Assembly (NCBI GenBank): GCA_041917975.1
Contig: JAYRWN010000083.1
Location: 1-22,117, forward strand
Origin: JAYRWN01 sp041917975
Lineage (GTDB): Bacteria > Bacteroidota > Bacteroidia > Chitinophagales > Saprospiraceae
Direction of reading: 5' to 3'
Length of the DNA: 22,117 bases
Below are positions 1 through 7,687 of the stretch, piece by piece. The position numbers were made by a program, and so were the translations under genes. Under the pieces are notes generated by a model. The model saw only the letters and a list, made by a program, of their open reading frames with translations. It was not told where the DNA came from and did no database searches. Position 1 is the first letter of the stretch; the number at the start of each line of letters is the position of its first letter.

Positions 1-593
1 GTCTCTTGAACATTATGGTCGGTGATCAAAATGCCTATGTTTTTATTAACCATTTTGGCTACGATTTGCTGGATGTCCTCCACGGCTATCGGGTCAATAC
101 CGGCAAACGGTTCATCCAGCAGAATGTACAATGGATTGGTAGCCAGGGCCCGGGCTATCTCCGTTCGACGACGTTCCCCCCCAGACAGGGAATCACCCAT
201 ATTCCTACGCACCTTGTCCAATCCAAATTCGGCAATGAGTTCTTCCAATTTTTCTTGTTGGGCTACTTTACTTAGGTTGGTGTGTTCCAGCACCGCTTTA
301 ATGTTATCCTCCACGCTTAATTTACGAAAGACCGAAGGCTCCTGTGGCAAGTAACCTATACCCGAACGGGCACGCATGTACATGGGTAACTCGGTGATTT
401 CCTGATTCTCTAAAAACACCTGCCCGGCGTCGGGTTTAATGAACCCCACCACCATATAAAAGGTGGTCGTCTTGCCTGCGCCATTGGGACCTAATAATCC
501 TACAATTTCGCCTTGATTCACTTCTATGGATACATCCTGTGCTACCTGCCGGCGGCCATAACTCTTATTTAATCCTTTCGTCCAAAGTTTCAT
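1..593 (-). CDS. lptB: LPS export ABC transporter ATP-binding protein LptB (3' end cut by window edge)
   Basis: Cytoplasmic ATPase of the LptB2FG transporter, which extracts lipopolysaccharide from the inner membrane and pushes it along the Lpt bridge to the outer membrane. Reading the minus strand from ATG at 593 gives 197 codons before the edge. Visible motifs are Walker A GPNGAGKT (residues 35-42), a Q-loop in GYLPQEPSVF, signature LSGGERRR, Walker B LYILLDEP followed by FAGIDP, and the H-loop ILITDHNVQET at the very end of the visible part. GEIVGLLGPNGAGKTT and the ITDHNV ending are typical of LptB rather than of other ABC ATPases. About 40 C-terminal residues should lie outside the window. 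The start is only 2 nt after the stop of the preceding lipoprotein gene (TGA-CA-ATG), so it is almost certainly co-transcribed and perhaps translationally coupled with it. Confidence 0.95.
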   Translation of the reverse strand, partial: MKLWTKGLNKSYGRRQVAQDVSIEVNQGEIVGLLGPNGAGKTTTFYMVVGFIKPDAGQVFLENQEITELPMYMRARSGIGYLPQEPSVFRKLSVEDNIKAVLEHTNLSKVAQQEKLEELIAEFGLDKVRRNMGDSLSGGERRRTEIARALATNPLYILLDEPFAGIDPIAVEDIQQIVAKMVNKNIGILITDHNVQE

Positions 594-595
594 TG

Positions 596-2242
596 TCAGG
601 AGCTCCAGTTTATGCGGTTATCAACAGTCCAATTCGCTTTCAGGTTCTCTATTTTCAGCCATTTAATGGGTTCTGGGTAAAGAAATCGCCAATAGTGACC
701 CGCATCCCACCGGCCATTGCCATTTTGATCTTCGAAAATGTGCACATGAATCGGCCCGGGCTCCAGGCCTAACCACTGTACTTTATGGAGTTCTTTGTGA
801 GCTATTTTTTCCTGCCGGACTATTTTATTGTCAATGACCAAATTTAAGACATAATTCCTTGCGGAGTCCAGGCCGGTGACTTGCAGATTTAAGCCACCAA
901 AGCGCTCCGGATTAGCGAAGTTTAAGTCCACTTTTAGGGTGTCGTGTTGATTATAGCTGGCGGTGTGCAAGGCATTAGGAAGAAAAACCACACGGTATCT
1001 TTTATCTGGTAGCCAGGGATATTTAAGCAGTAAACGATAAGGGTAGACCGAGTCTATGGTTACCGGGACCGCTACCCAACCGATAGAATCAAGGTATCCT
1101 ATTCGTGAAGAATCCGCCCGTATGACTGGCTGGCTGGCCAACACCTCCACCGGATGTCCAGGGTAAAGCGTATTCCGCGAGGCTAAAGTTATCCGCGGCG
1201 ATGAAGTAAACCACTTTACCGAGTCACGGTACACTTTCACTGTGTCAAAATAATCCGGTAAGCTTTGCAGATGCCATACTGTTTGACTAAATAAGGTATC
1301 GTGCCACACCCATAATGTATCCTCTTCCACAAAGGTGGTGTTCAAAGTAAGTCCTTCCTCAGCCGCCAGGCTCACATCCCCGGGAGGCCGGTTAAACACT
1401 AATTTAGACACCTGCCGGTAATGATTATTTTCTAAAAGGCGAAAATTCAGCGGCTGGGTAAATAAAGAAAGAGTCAGGGCGGAGTCAGATAGATTTTCCT
1501 GAGGAACCAGGATTCTTTCTTTTAGAAAGCCCGTTTCTTCTGATAGATTATCAAATTTATAATTTTGGTTAGCATCATTGAGGGCGAAAATTTTATAATC
1601 CCCGGCGGCAATATTTTCAAAACGGAAAAAACCTTGTTTGTTGGTTCGGGCGAAATAATATGGTGTTTCTTTAACGACCACGGAGTCCGTAGCCGTTTGA
1701 TATAACATCACGGTAATGTTTTCATAAGGAGTCTGTTCATAGGCTTTAACCGCTTTACCGGTGAGAGTCAGTGAGTCTAATACCGGTCCGGTGGAAAAAA
1801 CATAACGAAAATTTCGGAGAATGTTGCCTTCATTCAGGTCTTTGATGGCTTCACCGAATTGAATGGTATAAGTTACGTTCTCGCGGAGGATTTCCTCTTT
1901 ATCCAGACTTATTTTCACCGTTTTACCACGCAATTCTATTTTAGGCCTTTTATTTAACGGTGGCGAGATAAGTATTTGCTGGGAAGGGTTATCCAGTTTA
2001 ATCCATTCATCAAAAGATAATTCTATTTCCCTGGGCTTGAAATCAGTTTGTAAGCCTGGGGTAGATTTAAGGCTATCTAATTTGGGTGGAGTTTCATCTT
2101 TAGGCCCGCCGGTAGGAGCAATCGGATTAGCGCAAGCCATCCATAATGCCCCCAAAAGGATCATCATCTGTAAAGCTTGATGCGTGAATTGACCTTCATG
2201 AATTGCTCCTTTAGTCCTCATGCTTCCCCGCCGTTGTTTCAA
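596..2242 (-). CDS. Ig-like (Big_5) domain lipoprotein, conserved in Bacteroidota
   Basis: Probable outer-membrane or periplasmic lipoprotein of unknown function. The 548-residue frame has a hydrophobic segment ending in a lipobox-like WMAC with Cys at residue 37. It then shows the PTGGPKDETPP start common to Bacteroidota proteins with an SbsA-type Ig-like domain (Big_5; roughly residues 45-155, including FDEWI and YTIQFGEAIKDLNEGN). Around residues 160-245 is a carboxypeptidase-regulatory-like beta domain (GFFRFENIAAGDYKIFALND). Two Asp/Asn-rich stretches, NDANQNYKFD and EDQNGNGRWDAG, resemble calcium-loop motifs, one in the middle and one near the C-terminus. ATG at 2242 lies 8 nt after the smpB stop. 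A start at Met26 or Met27 would give a more usual short signal peptide, so the true start is uncertain. The position between smpB and lptB suggests envelope function, but this is inference. Confidence 0.85.
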   Translation of the reverse strand: MKQRRGSMRTKGAIHEGQFTHQALQMMILLGALWMACANPIAPTGGPKDETPPKLDSLKSTPGLQTDFKPREIELSFDEWIKLDNPSQQILISPPLNKRPKIELRGKTVKISLDKEEILRENVTYTIQFGEAIKDLNEGNILRNFRYVFSTGPVLDSLTLTGKAVKAYEQTPYENITVMLYQTATDSVVVKETPYYFARTNKQGFFRFENIAAGDYKIFALNDANQNYKFDNLSEETGFLKERILVPQENLSDSALTLSLFTQPLNFRLLENNHYRQVSKLVFNRPPGDVSLAAEEGLTLNTTFVEEDTLWVWHDTLFSQTVWHLQSLPDYFDTVKVYRDSVKWFTSSPRITLASRNTLYPGHPVEVLASQPVIRADSSRIGYLDSIGWVAVPVTIDSVYPYRLLLKYPWLPDKRYRVVFLPNALHTASYNQHDTLKVDLNFANPERFGGLNLQVTGLDSARNYVLNLVIDNKIVRQEKIAHKELHKVQWLGLEPGPIHVHIFEDQNGNGRWDAGHYWRFLYPEPIKWLKIENLKANWTVDNRINWSS

Positions 2243-2250
2243 AGAAGAAA

Positions 2251-2715
2251 TTATTTATACTGTTTTTGTAAACGATCGAGTTCTCTTTTATTTTCTCTTT
2301 CTTTGATGGTTTCTCTTTTATCATACATCTTTTTTCCTTTCGCCAAGGCGATTTCCAACTTTAAAAAGCCCGTTTCGCTAAAATATAACCGGTACGGAAT
2401 AAGGGTAAATCCCTTCTCGCTTACCTTCCGTTCCAGCTTATTTAATTCTTTTTTATTGACTAATAATTTCCGGGTGCGGGTGGGTTCGTGGTTTTGATAT
2501 GAGGCTTGTTTATATTCACTGATGTGCATGCCTTTGATCCACAGGTCCCCTTGTTCAATGATACAATAGGCCTCACTCAGGTTAGCGCTGCCATCGCGAA
2601 TAGATTTTATTTCTGATCCGGATAGGACTATTCCAGCCTGCAGTTTTTCTACCAGAAAATATTCGTGTTCCGCTTTGCGATTTTTTATCTCGAACTGCTT
2701 AAAATCGCGTTTCAT
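2251..2715 (-). CDS. smpB: SsrA-binding protein SmpB
   Basis: SmpB binds the tRNA-like domain of tmRNA and brings it to stalled ribosomes, enabling trans-translation and tagging of incomplete proteins. The 154-residue product has the family's usual length. Recognisable features are the N-terminal IKNRKAEHEYFLVEKLQAGI, the GSEIKSIRDGSANLSEAY segment, KGMHISEYKQAS, the RTRKLLVNKKE basic stretch, and LIPYRLYFSETGFLKLEIALAKGKK followed by the basic, flexible C-terminal tail (YDKRETIKERENKRELDRL) that inserts into the mRNA channel. Its ATG overlaps the stop of the upstream YbjQ-like gene by 4 nt (ATGA). No ssrA gene was recognised in the window. Confidence 0.97.
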   Translation of the reverse strand: MKRDFKQFEIKNRKAEHEYFLVEKLQAGIVLSGSEIKSIRDGSANLSEAYCIIEQGDLWIKGMHISEYKQASYQNHEPTRTRKLLVNKKELNKLERKVSEKGFTLIPYRLYFSETGFLKLEIALAKGKKMYDKRETIKERENKRELDRLQKQYK

Positions 2716-3029
2716 GGTTTTAACTTTATCGCCGTACCATAGGCCATGATTTCGGAAGCACCCTGAGTAATCATAGCTGTGGTAAACCGAACATTAATTA
2801 TGGCATCGGCACCCATATCCTGTGCATCAGCAATCATGCGATCTATCGCCTGTTCGCGGGCATCGGCCATAAGTTTGGTGTATTCATCAATTTCTCCTCC
2901 CACCAGGTTGCGAAAGCCTGCAACAATATCTCTGCCGACATGACGGGCTCTGACGGTGCTCCCCCGGGCAATATCAATGATTTCATGAATTTCACGCCCA
3001 GGTATATAATCGATAGTGGTTATTATCAT
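2712..3029 (-). CDS. YbjQ/UPF0145 family protein (heavy-metal-binding domain annotation)
   Basis: A small cytoplasmic protein of 105 residues, the normal size for YbjQ/UPF0145 (PF01906). The family hallmark is visible throughout: a beta strand ending in PGREIHEIIDIARGSTV, then RHVGRDIVAGFRNLVGGEIDEYT, then AREQAIDRMIADAQDMGADAIINVRF with a glycine/alanine-rich end. The family forms ring-like oligomers. The metal-binding label is historical and its biochemical role is unsettled. It is the first gene of the operon: a canonical promoter lies about 30-60 nt upstream, and the stop codon overlaps the smpB start. Confidence 0.92.
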   Translation of the reverse strand: MIITTIDYIPGREIHEIIDIARGSTVRARHVGRDIVAGFRNLVGGEIDEYTKLMADAREQAIDRMIADAQDMGADAIINVRFTTAMITQGASEIMAYGTAIKLKP

Positions 3030-3058
3030 CGTAATATTTATTTCAAATTTTTGCGGGA

Positions 3059-3091
3059 CAAAGGTACACCAAAAATGAGGATGTTAAACAA
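3059..3091 (-). promoter_or_regulatory. Bacteroidota-type promoter for the ybjQ-like/smpB/lipoprotein/lptB operon
   Basis: On the minus strand the -7 element reads TACCTTTG (plus positions 3059-3066), a perfect match to the Bacteroidota consensus TAnnTTTG. A TTG that could serve as the -33 element lies at 3089-3091, with a spacer of 22 nt, slightly long. The predicted transcript would start about 25 nt upstream of the ATG at 3029. No other convincing promoter was seen inside the four-gene run. Confidence 0.55.
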
Positions 3092-3131
3092 CCAGCGTAC
3101 TCACCGGACTTAGTTTACGAGAATTTACCCT

Positions 3132-3959
3132 TTATTGATGACAGGCGGGATTTATACCCAGGACGTATTTTTCCACGACCTGAATTTTTGCAGCGGTTTC
3201 TGCACCCAAAAAGCCAGTAATATCCTGGTCGCGGAGATGCTGGGTAGCGTATGCGGTTAGCTCTATAGAAACGGGTAAATAACTCCAATGCCATTTTTCT
3301 TCCTGATACCCGTTAACACGTCCGGCGTTGTAGGGTTGGCAAAAGCCATAGTCTGCTGCATGGGTGAGTAACCACTGATAGGTTTTTAACCCAGCACCGG
3401 TAGTAAAATACTCATTATTAAGCGCATTCAAATCCACATCGGTACCCCAGTGATGTCGGGACGTACCCGGCATACTGGAGTAAAGCAGAATCAATTCGGC
3501 CCGCTTCACCGGATCTTTGATTTGTAAAATATTTGCCGTTCCGGTAACTGGCCTTTTTCCGGTCCATTTTTCTTCCCATATACGTTTTTGGGCCACAAAA
3601 TTGCGGGTAGCGGAAATAATTTTTAACGCAATGCCGTCTTTTTTGGCAGCGGTGTTCATTTTTATAAAAGCCTCCAAAGCTTCCTGGCGCAGATAAAGAC
3701 CAGCTCGGTCAGCGTATTCACTGGGGATCAATACAAAATCTGGGTGTTGATCCGGATCAAATCTTCCGGTCAAATAATGGATCTTGGTGGAATCCACTAA
3801 AGTTTCATCTCCAGGTGTGATTTGCGCGACTTTTTCCGATCGTTGTGTAGGTGATTTTGGGTGAGGCGTACAGGCAAATCCTAAACTTAACCAAACCATA
3901 GTGGCGTAAAACATGGTTAGGAAAAGCCGTGGGGTTTCCGGGTTTAAAAATAATTCCAT
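3132..3959 (-). CDS. M15 family (VanY/D-alanyl-D-alanine carboxypeptidase-like) lipoprotein peptidase
   Basis: Predicted zinc peptidase that trims D-Ala or related bonds in peptidoglycan, acting in the periplasm while lipid-anchored. The 275-residue product starts with a hydrophobic segment and a lipobox-like LGFAC (Cys30), followed by a polar linker. The catalytic domain carries TSRHHWGTDVDL, matching the SxHxxGxxxD zinc motif with probable ligands His169 and Asp176. ExxH in EKWHW follows (Glu221 general base, His224 third ligand). ATRNFVAQKRIWEEKW is the usual substrate-side arginine region. A later start at Met16 would leave a more compact signal peptide. The gene begins 11 nt downstream of the 469-residue conserved gene, so the two probably share one transcript. 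Exact substrate specificity cannot be read from the sequence. Confidence 0.88.
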   Translation of the reverse strand: MELFLNPETPRLFLTMFYATMVWLSLGFACTPHPKSPTQRSEKVAQITPGDETLVDSTKIHYLTGRFDPDQHPDFVLIPSEYADRAGLYLRQEALEAFIKMNTAAKKDGIALKIISATRNFVAQKRIWEEKWTGKRPVTGTANILQIKDPVKRAELILLYSSMPGTSRHHWGTDVDLNALNNEYFTTGAGLKTYQWLLTHAADYGFCQPYNAGRVNGYQEEKWHWSYLPVSIELTAYATQHLRDQDITGFLGAETAAKIQVVEKYVLGINPACHQ

Positions 3960-3970
3960 TTAATCAAAAT

Positions 3971-5380
3971 TTAGGCCTGGACCAGCTGATTAAACAAATG
4001 TTGGTTAACTATGGCCTCGCGCACTAGCGGAGGTACCATGGTCTCCCAGGTTGGATCATCCTGCAGCATTTTCGTTAGCACATCTTGTGGCTGTATAAAC
4101 AATAAATCTTGACGATAACCTCCTATTTCCACAATATGCCTGCTTTCTAACAAGTATTGATACAGAAATTTTATCCCTTCCGGAACCAATAAATTTTTGC
4201 CGGTTACGACTTCACCGGTTAGGCGATCCAAAGCCGGATAGGCATAAATACGAATATTGCGGGTAAATAATTCGCCAAAAGCGACCAAAAGGCGACCGTC
4301 CTGATTTTGAATATATTTCCGCTCAATGATTTCGAGTAACTCTTTGACGCCGATCACTAAGCCCAATTTGGAAATTTTATAGTCGGCCAGATAATTTATC
4401 AGGTCCTGATGATTTTGATAGTTAGAAATGATGACCGGGTAGCCCAGGGCATTCAGGGTTTCAGCCCGGTCTAAAAAATCCCGTTGGGCATCCGTGTCAA
4501 AAGCTTGCAGGTTCTCCATGGTTAGCTCAGGTAGTAAAACCGCTTGTTCGTCGTCGGCAAGTTGCTCAACATTTAAAAATTGGCGAAAACCGGAAGTGAA
4601 CACGTCCAAAGTAACCAAGGTAGGTGGCTTAAAATGACCTCTGACTACCATCACGGCTTTTTTATAGACCAGCTCGGAGGCATGCATGGACTGTTTGTCA
4701 GAGCCGAACATGGCTACTCGGGTTAAGCCATGACGCACCAGTAAATAACTCAGCAAACGGTTGTCCAAATGCTGAAAATCAGGACCGGTCAGGCGGATCA
4801 TATCAATGTATACCCGACCAGCCAAGCCGTCCATAAGTGAACAAATCATCCGTTCGGCATCCTGATGGTAATAAAAAGCGGCATGGATCATGTTTACACC
4901 GACTATGCCTATTGCCGATTGTTGAGTTTGTTGGTCATTGTCCAGCATTTTTACATGCAACACCAAGTCGTTTGGAGGAGCATCCGGGTGCAATTGAAAA
5001 CGCAGCCCCAGCCAGCCGTCTCCCTTAATAGTACGTGAATAATTAATGGTAGCAACCGTATCGGCAAATACAAAAAAATTACGCCCGGCCCGGTAAGTCT
5101 CCAGGCGTTGTTCCATCAGAGAATATTCATGATTCAGCATTTTGTATAAACGCGACTCACAGACATATCGGCCTTGAGGTTCAACCCCGTATATTTCATC
5201 GGAATAAATTTTATCGTAGGCAGACATAGTTTTGGCAATAGTTCCTGCCGCACCGCCCACCTTAAAAAAATACCGGGCCACTTCCTGTCCGGCCCCGATT
5301 TCGGCAAAGGTGCCATAGATGGCTTCATTCAAATTTATCTCCAGGGCTTTTTGATCCGTGTCCAATGTCTTTCTTTCCAT
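3971..5380 (-). CDS. conserved protein of unknown function (often misnamed TonB-dependent receptor or nicotinate-nucleotide adenylyltransferase)
   Basis: I recognise this as a large conserved family whose database names are unreliable, but I cannot assign a function. The 469-residue product, counted from ATG at 5380, has the diagnostic start TLDTDQKALEINLNEAIYG followed by TFAEIGAGQEVARYFFKVGG and AAGTIAKTMSAYD. There is no signal peptide, no obvious membrane segment and no beta-barrel character, so it is probably cytoplasmic and not a TonB receptor. I do not see the HxGH motif expected of a nucleotidyltransferase. The frame extends to a GTG at 5404, but ATG at 5380 matches my memory of the family's usual start. 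It is the promoter-proximal partner of the M15 lipoprotein peptidase and is divergent from the MORN/TonB gene. Confidence 0.85.
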   Translation of the reverse strand: MERKTLDTDQKALEINLNEAIYGTFAEIGAGQEVARYFFKVGGAAGTIAKTMSAYDKIYSDEIYGVEPQGRYVCESRLYKMLNHEYSLMEQRLETYRAGRNFFVFADTVATINYSRTIKGDGWLGLRFQLHPDAPPNDLVLHVKMLDNDQQTQQSAIGIVGVNMIHAAFYYHQDAERMICSLMDGLAGRVYIDMIRLTGPDFQHLDNRLLSYLLVRHGLTRVAMFGSDKQSMHASELVYKKAVMVVRGHFKPPTLVTLDVFTSGFRQFLNVEQLADDEQAVLLPELTMENLQAFDTDAQRDFLDRAETLNALGYPVIISNYQNHQDLINYLADYKISKLGLVIGVKELLEIIERKYIQNQDGRLLVAFGELFTRNIRIYAYPALDRLTGEVVTGKNLLVPEGIKFLYQYLLESRHIVEIGGYRQDLLFIQPQDVLTKMLQDDPTWETMVPPLVREAIVNQHLFNQLVQA

Positions 5381-5422
5381 GAGAGGCAAAATTGATTTTT
5401 CCACCCTGTTAACTTTCTTTTA

Positions 5423-5454
5423 GGTGAATTATTGTATTTTGTTACGATTTCACC
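5423..5454. repeat. inverted repeat in the divergent intergenic region
   Basis: GGTGAA (5423-5428) and its complement TTCACC (5449-5454) flank 20 nt of AT-rich sequence. They lie in the 93-bp gap between the divergently transcribed 469-residue gene and the MORN/TonB gene. The spacing is compatible with a dimeric regulator site, but six-base arms can arise by chance. No clear TAnnTTTG element was found for either gene here. Confidence 0.25.
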
Positions 5455-5473
5455 AATTGTCAAGCATCATGCC

Positions 5474-6487
5474 ATGATTTTCCATTCATCGGTCCGTTTA
5501 AGTATTGGATTAATTTTTTTATCATATTATTTTCCGGCTTTCACCCAAAAGGATGCCATTTATCTCAACCGTTCTTATCAGGTGGTCACCAAAAGTAAAG
5601 ACAAAGTCAGCGCTTATGTGTACCGTCTGATAGACCAGGAAGGGGAAAATAAATTTATCCAAACGGATTATTATATCGGCCCGCAAAAAGTATTGGCGGC
5701 CAAAAAAACATTTCGAGACCAATATTTAAGCCTGGCCCACGGTCTGCACCAAACCTACTATAAAAATGCCAAACCCAAATCCAGCGGCATGTACGGACAA
5801 AATCATAAGGAAGGGGAATGGACTTATTATTGGGTCAATGGACAAATACGTGAAACCGGTACATTTGTGCATCAACAGAAAGATGGTCTGTGGAAAAGGT
5901 ACACCAAAGCAGGAAAATTATGGGCGGAAGAAAATTATTCCGCCGGAGTGCCTCACGGTGATTTCATCGAATACTGGACGGATGGACAAGTACGGGCAAA
6001 ATTTAAATATAACCAAGGCAAACCGGAGGGGGAGTGGGTTAGCTATTATGCTAACGGCAGACCTGCCCGTCAGGAAATTTATCAACATGGCGAATTAACT
6101 TCCGGAAAATGTTTTACCTCTACAGGACAAGACACAATATATTTTCCTTATTTGGTTTTACCTTATTTTCCTGGTTGTGCAGAACAAGGCGAGGTAATTT
6201 TACAACAACGCTGTGGGGATAGAAGAATGCTCGAGTTTATTCAAAAAAATTTAAAATACCCTTTGGAGGCTCAGCTAAATAATCGTGCCGGTGTAGTCGT
6301 AGTGAGCTTTTATGTAGAGCCTAATGGAGATATTACCGAACCATTTTTTCTGGAGGAAGTATCTGAAGAAATAGGCGAAGAATGTCTGCGCCTTGTACGA
6401 CGTTTTCCAAATTGGATTCCCGGGCGTAAGGATGGATATCCTGATCGGGTCTCTTATGAATTGAGTGTAACTTTCCGCCTAGACTAG
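5474..6487 (+). CDS. secreted MORN-repeat protein with TonB C-terminal domain
   Basis: Predicted exported, periplasm-facing protein of 337 residues. ATG at 5474 was chosen because it places a clean signal peptide at the N-terminus (hydrophobic residues 8-24, possible cleavage after the PAFTQ region). The frame itself opens further upstream at 5432. Residues about 105-210 hold at least four MORN-like units of the EGEWxxYWxNGQ type (KEGEWTYYWVNGQ, KDGLWKRYTKAGK, PHGDFIEYWTDGQ, PEGEWVSYYANGR). After a PYFPGC linker, residues 253-337 form a TonB C-terminal domain (FIQKNLKYPLEAQ, a VVVVSFYVEPNGDI strand, PNWIPGRKDGYP, YELSVTFRL). Unlike true TonB it has no proline-rich spacer or N-terminal membrane anchor. 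Such proteins are common in Bacteroidota and are often labelled YwqK-type antitoxins, a name the sequence does not justify. Function unknown. Confidence 0.88.
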   Translation: MIFHSSVRLSIGLIFLSYYFPAFTQKDAIYLNRSYQVVTKSKDKVSAYVYRLIDQEGENKFIQTDYYIGPQKVLAAKKTFRDQYLSLAHGLHQTYYKNAKPKSSGMYGQNHKEGEWTYYWVNGQIRETGTFVHQQKDGLWKRYTKAGKLWAEENYSAGVPHGDFIEYWTDGQVRAKFKYNQGKPEGEWVSYYANGRPARQEIYQHGELTSGKCFTSTGQDTIYFPYLVLPYFPGCAEQGEVILQQRCGDRRMLEFIQKNLKYPLEAQLNNRAGVVVVSFYVEPNGDITEPFFLEEVSEEIGEECLRLVRRFPNWIPGRKDGYPDRVSYELSVTFRLD

Positions 6488-6703
6488 TCGCTATTTTTTT
6501 TGTTGGTTAAGACCATTCTCATTTTGGCATATAATGTTTTTAACAGGTGTCCAAATTTAATTGGCCATAGAAATTTTATAGTTATGGTTGAGCCAAACAA
6601 GTTACTGACCATACTTACCTTTTCAAATTTTGGATTATCCGGCTTATGAATTATTTAAATTAATTATTTCAAAATTTTAACTTTAGACAAATTATATTTT
6701 AGC
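6488..6703. other. AT-rich intergenic region upstream of the dioxygenase gene
   Basis: This 216-bp gap has no coding potential that I trust. A run of eight T at about 6493-6500 follows the MORN/TonB stop but lacks a convincing stem. Two weak inverted repeats are present: CCAA/TTGG at 6551-6564 and CCATA/TATGG at 6565-6587. TAACTTTA at 6678-6685 matches the Bacteroidota -7 consensus at seven of eight positions, without a clear -33 partner. The region probably holds the dioxygenase promoter, but I cannot place it firmly. Confidence 0.4.
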
Positions 6704-7687
6704 ATGAAACAACAAAATATGGTCGCTTCCATGACGCCTCCTATGCTTCCTGAAAATGCGCACAAAGATATTCCCGGTAACCCGTCCATGACCAAAAGCA
6801 GTGCAATTAAATTAAACGACCGCAGTAATGGTCAACCACTCCAGATATTAAGTGAGGACGAATGGAAGTTTTGGATTAACAATGGCTATGTGGTTGTTAA
6901 AAACGTAATACCTCGAGAACAGGCTGAAGCAACAGCTAATTTTTTATGGGAATTTGAAGAAAAAGACCCCGATAATTCTGATACCTGGTATACTCAGCCA
7001 AGGGCAGAAATGCAGATGAAAGAACTAACCAATACGGGCATGGTAGAGGTATATAACCATCAACATTTATGGAATAACCGCATGGCCTCTAAAGTGTACG
7101 AGGTATTTAAAGATATTTGGGGTACAGATAAATTGTGGGTGACTATTGACCGGGCCAATCTAAATTTTCCTATTAGACCTGGATTTGAATATAAAGGGTT
7201 TATTCATTGGGACTACGATCCGGAAACAAAACCTGTGAATGTGCAAGGTGTGTTGGCTTTAGCCGATCAAACCGATGAAAACATGGGTGGATTTCAATGC
7301 ATCCCTGAATTATACCGTACCTATGATACCTGGAAACTAAACCAACCCCAGGATCGCAATCATTTCCAACCTGATATTACCGGATTTGAAGTGGTAAAAG
7401 TAAAGATGGAAGCAGGCGATCTTTTGGTTTTTAACAGCCTGCAACCACACGGCATTCGGCCAAATTTAAGTGGCCATAAAGTGCGCATAGCTCAGTATAT
7501 TTCCATGATGCCGGCTGAAGAACATAATGAGCCTTTGCGTCAGTGGAGAATACAATCCTGGAAAGAAAGAATTGCCCCTGAAGGTTATGCATTTCCCGGG
7601 GATCCCCGAAAGTGGGAGCAAACTAAGTATGGTACGGCCGAATTAACTAAGCTAGGTAAAAAATTGTTGGGGCTGGAAAAATGGTAG
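6704..7687 (+). CDS. phytanoyl-CoA dioxygenase (PhyH) family Fe(II)/2-oxoglutarate-dependent oxygenase
   Basis: Predicted cytoplasmic non-heme iron oxygenase of 327 residues, a normal length for PhyH-family proteins. The double-stranded beta-helix signature is visible. HWD supplies the HxD iron ligands (His168 and Asp170), AGDLLVFNSLQPHG carries the distal histidine (His249), and Arg261 in KVRIAQY is in the position that binds 2-oxoglutarate. The N-terminal GYVVVKNVIPREQAEA is the typical entry of the fold. The first 45 or so residues are polar and probably disordered, and an internal start at Met6 or Met10 cannot be excluded. The gene stands alone between two AT-rich gaps, so context gives no substrate. 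PhyH members act on fatty acyl groups, secondary metabolites or small amines, and the choice is open. Confidence 0.88.
   Translation: MKQQNMVASMTPPMLPENAHKDIPGNPSMTKSSAIKLNDRSNGQPLQILSEDEWKFWINNGYVVVKNVIPREQAEATANFLWEFEEKDPDNSDTWYTQPRAEMQMKELTNTGMVEVYNHQHLWNNRMASKVYEVFKDIWGTDKLWVTIDRANLNFPIRPGFEYKGFIHWDYDPETKPVNVQGVLALADQTDENMGGFQCIPELYRTYDTWKLNQPQDRNHFQPDITGFEVVKVKMEAGDLLVFNSLQPHGIRPNLSGHKVRIAQYISMMPAEEHNEPLRQWRIQSWKERIAPEGYAFPGDPRKWEQTKYGTAELTKLGKKLLGLEKW

Noticed and set aside
6..354. Plus-strand open frames opposite lptB
   Set aside because: They run antisense to a clear LptB coding frame with all ABC motifs and have no recognisable protein character.
5381..5404. Longer GTG start for the 469-residue gene
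   Set aside because: The extension to 5404 uses GTG and adds eight residues before a family-like ATG start; the ATG at 5380 is preferred.
5432..5473. Upstream ATG for the MORN/TonB gene
   Set aside because: It would put 14 residues in front of a clean signal peptide; ATG at 5474 gives the normal layout.
5774..6120. Antitoxin annotation for the MORN protein
   Set aside because: The YwqK-type label rests on MORN repeats alone; there is no toxin partner beside it and the protein has a signal peptide and a TonB domain.
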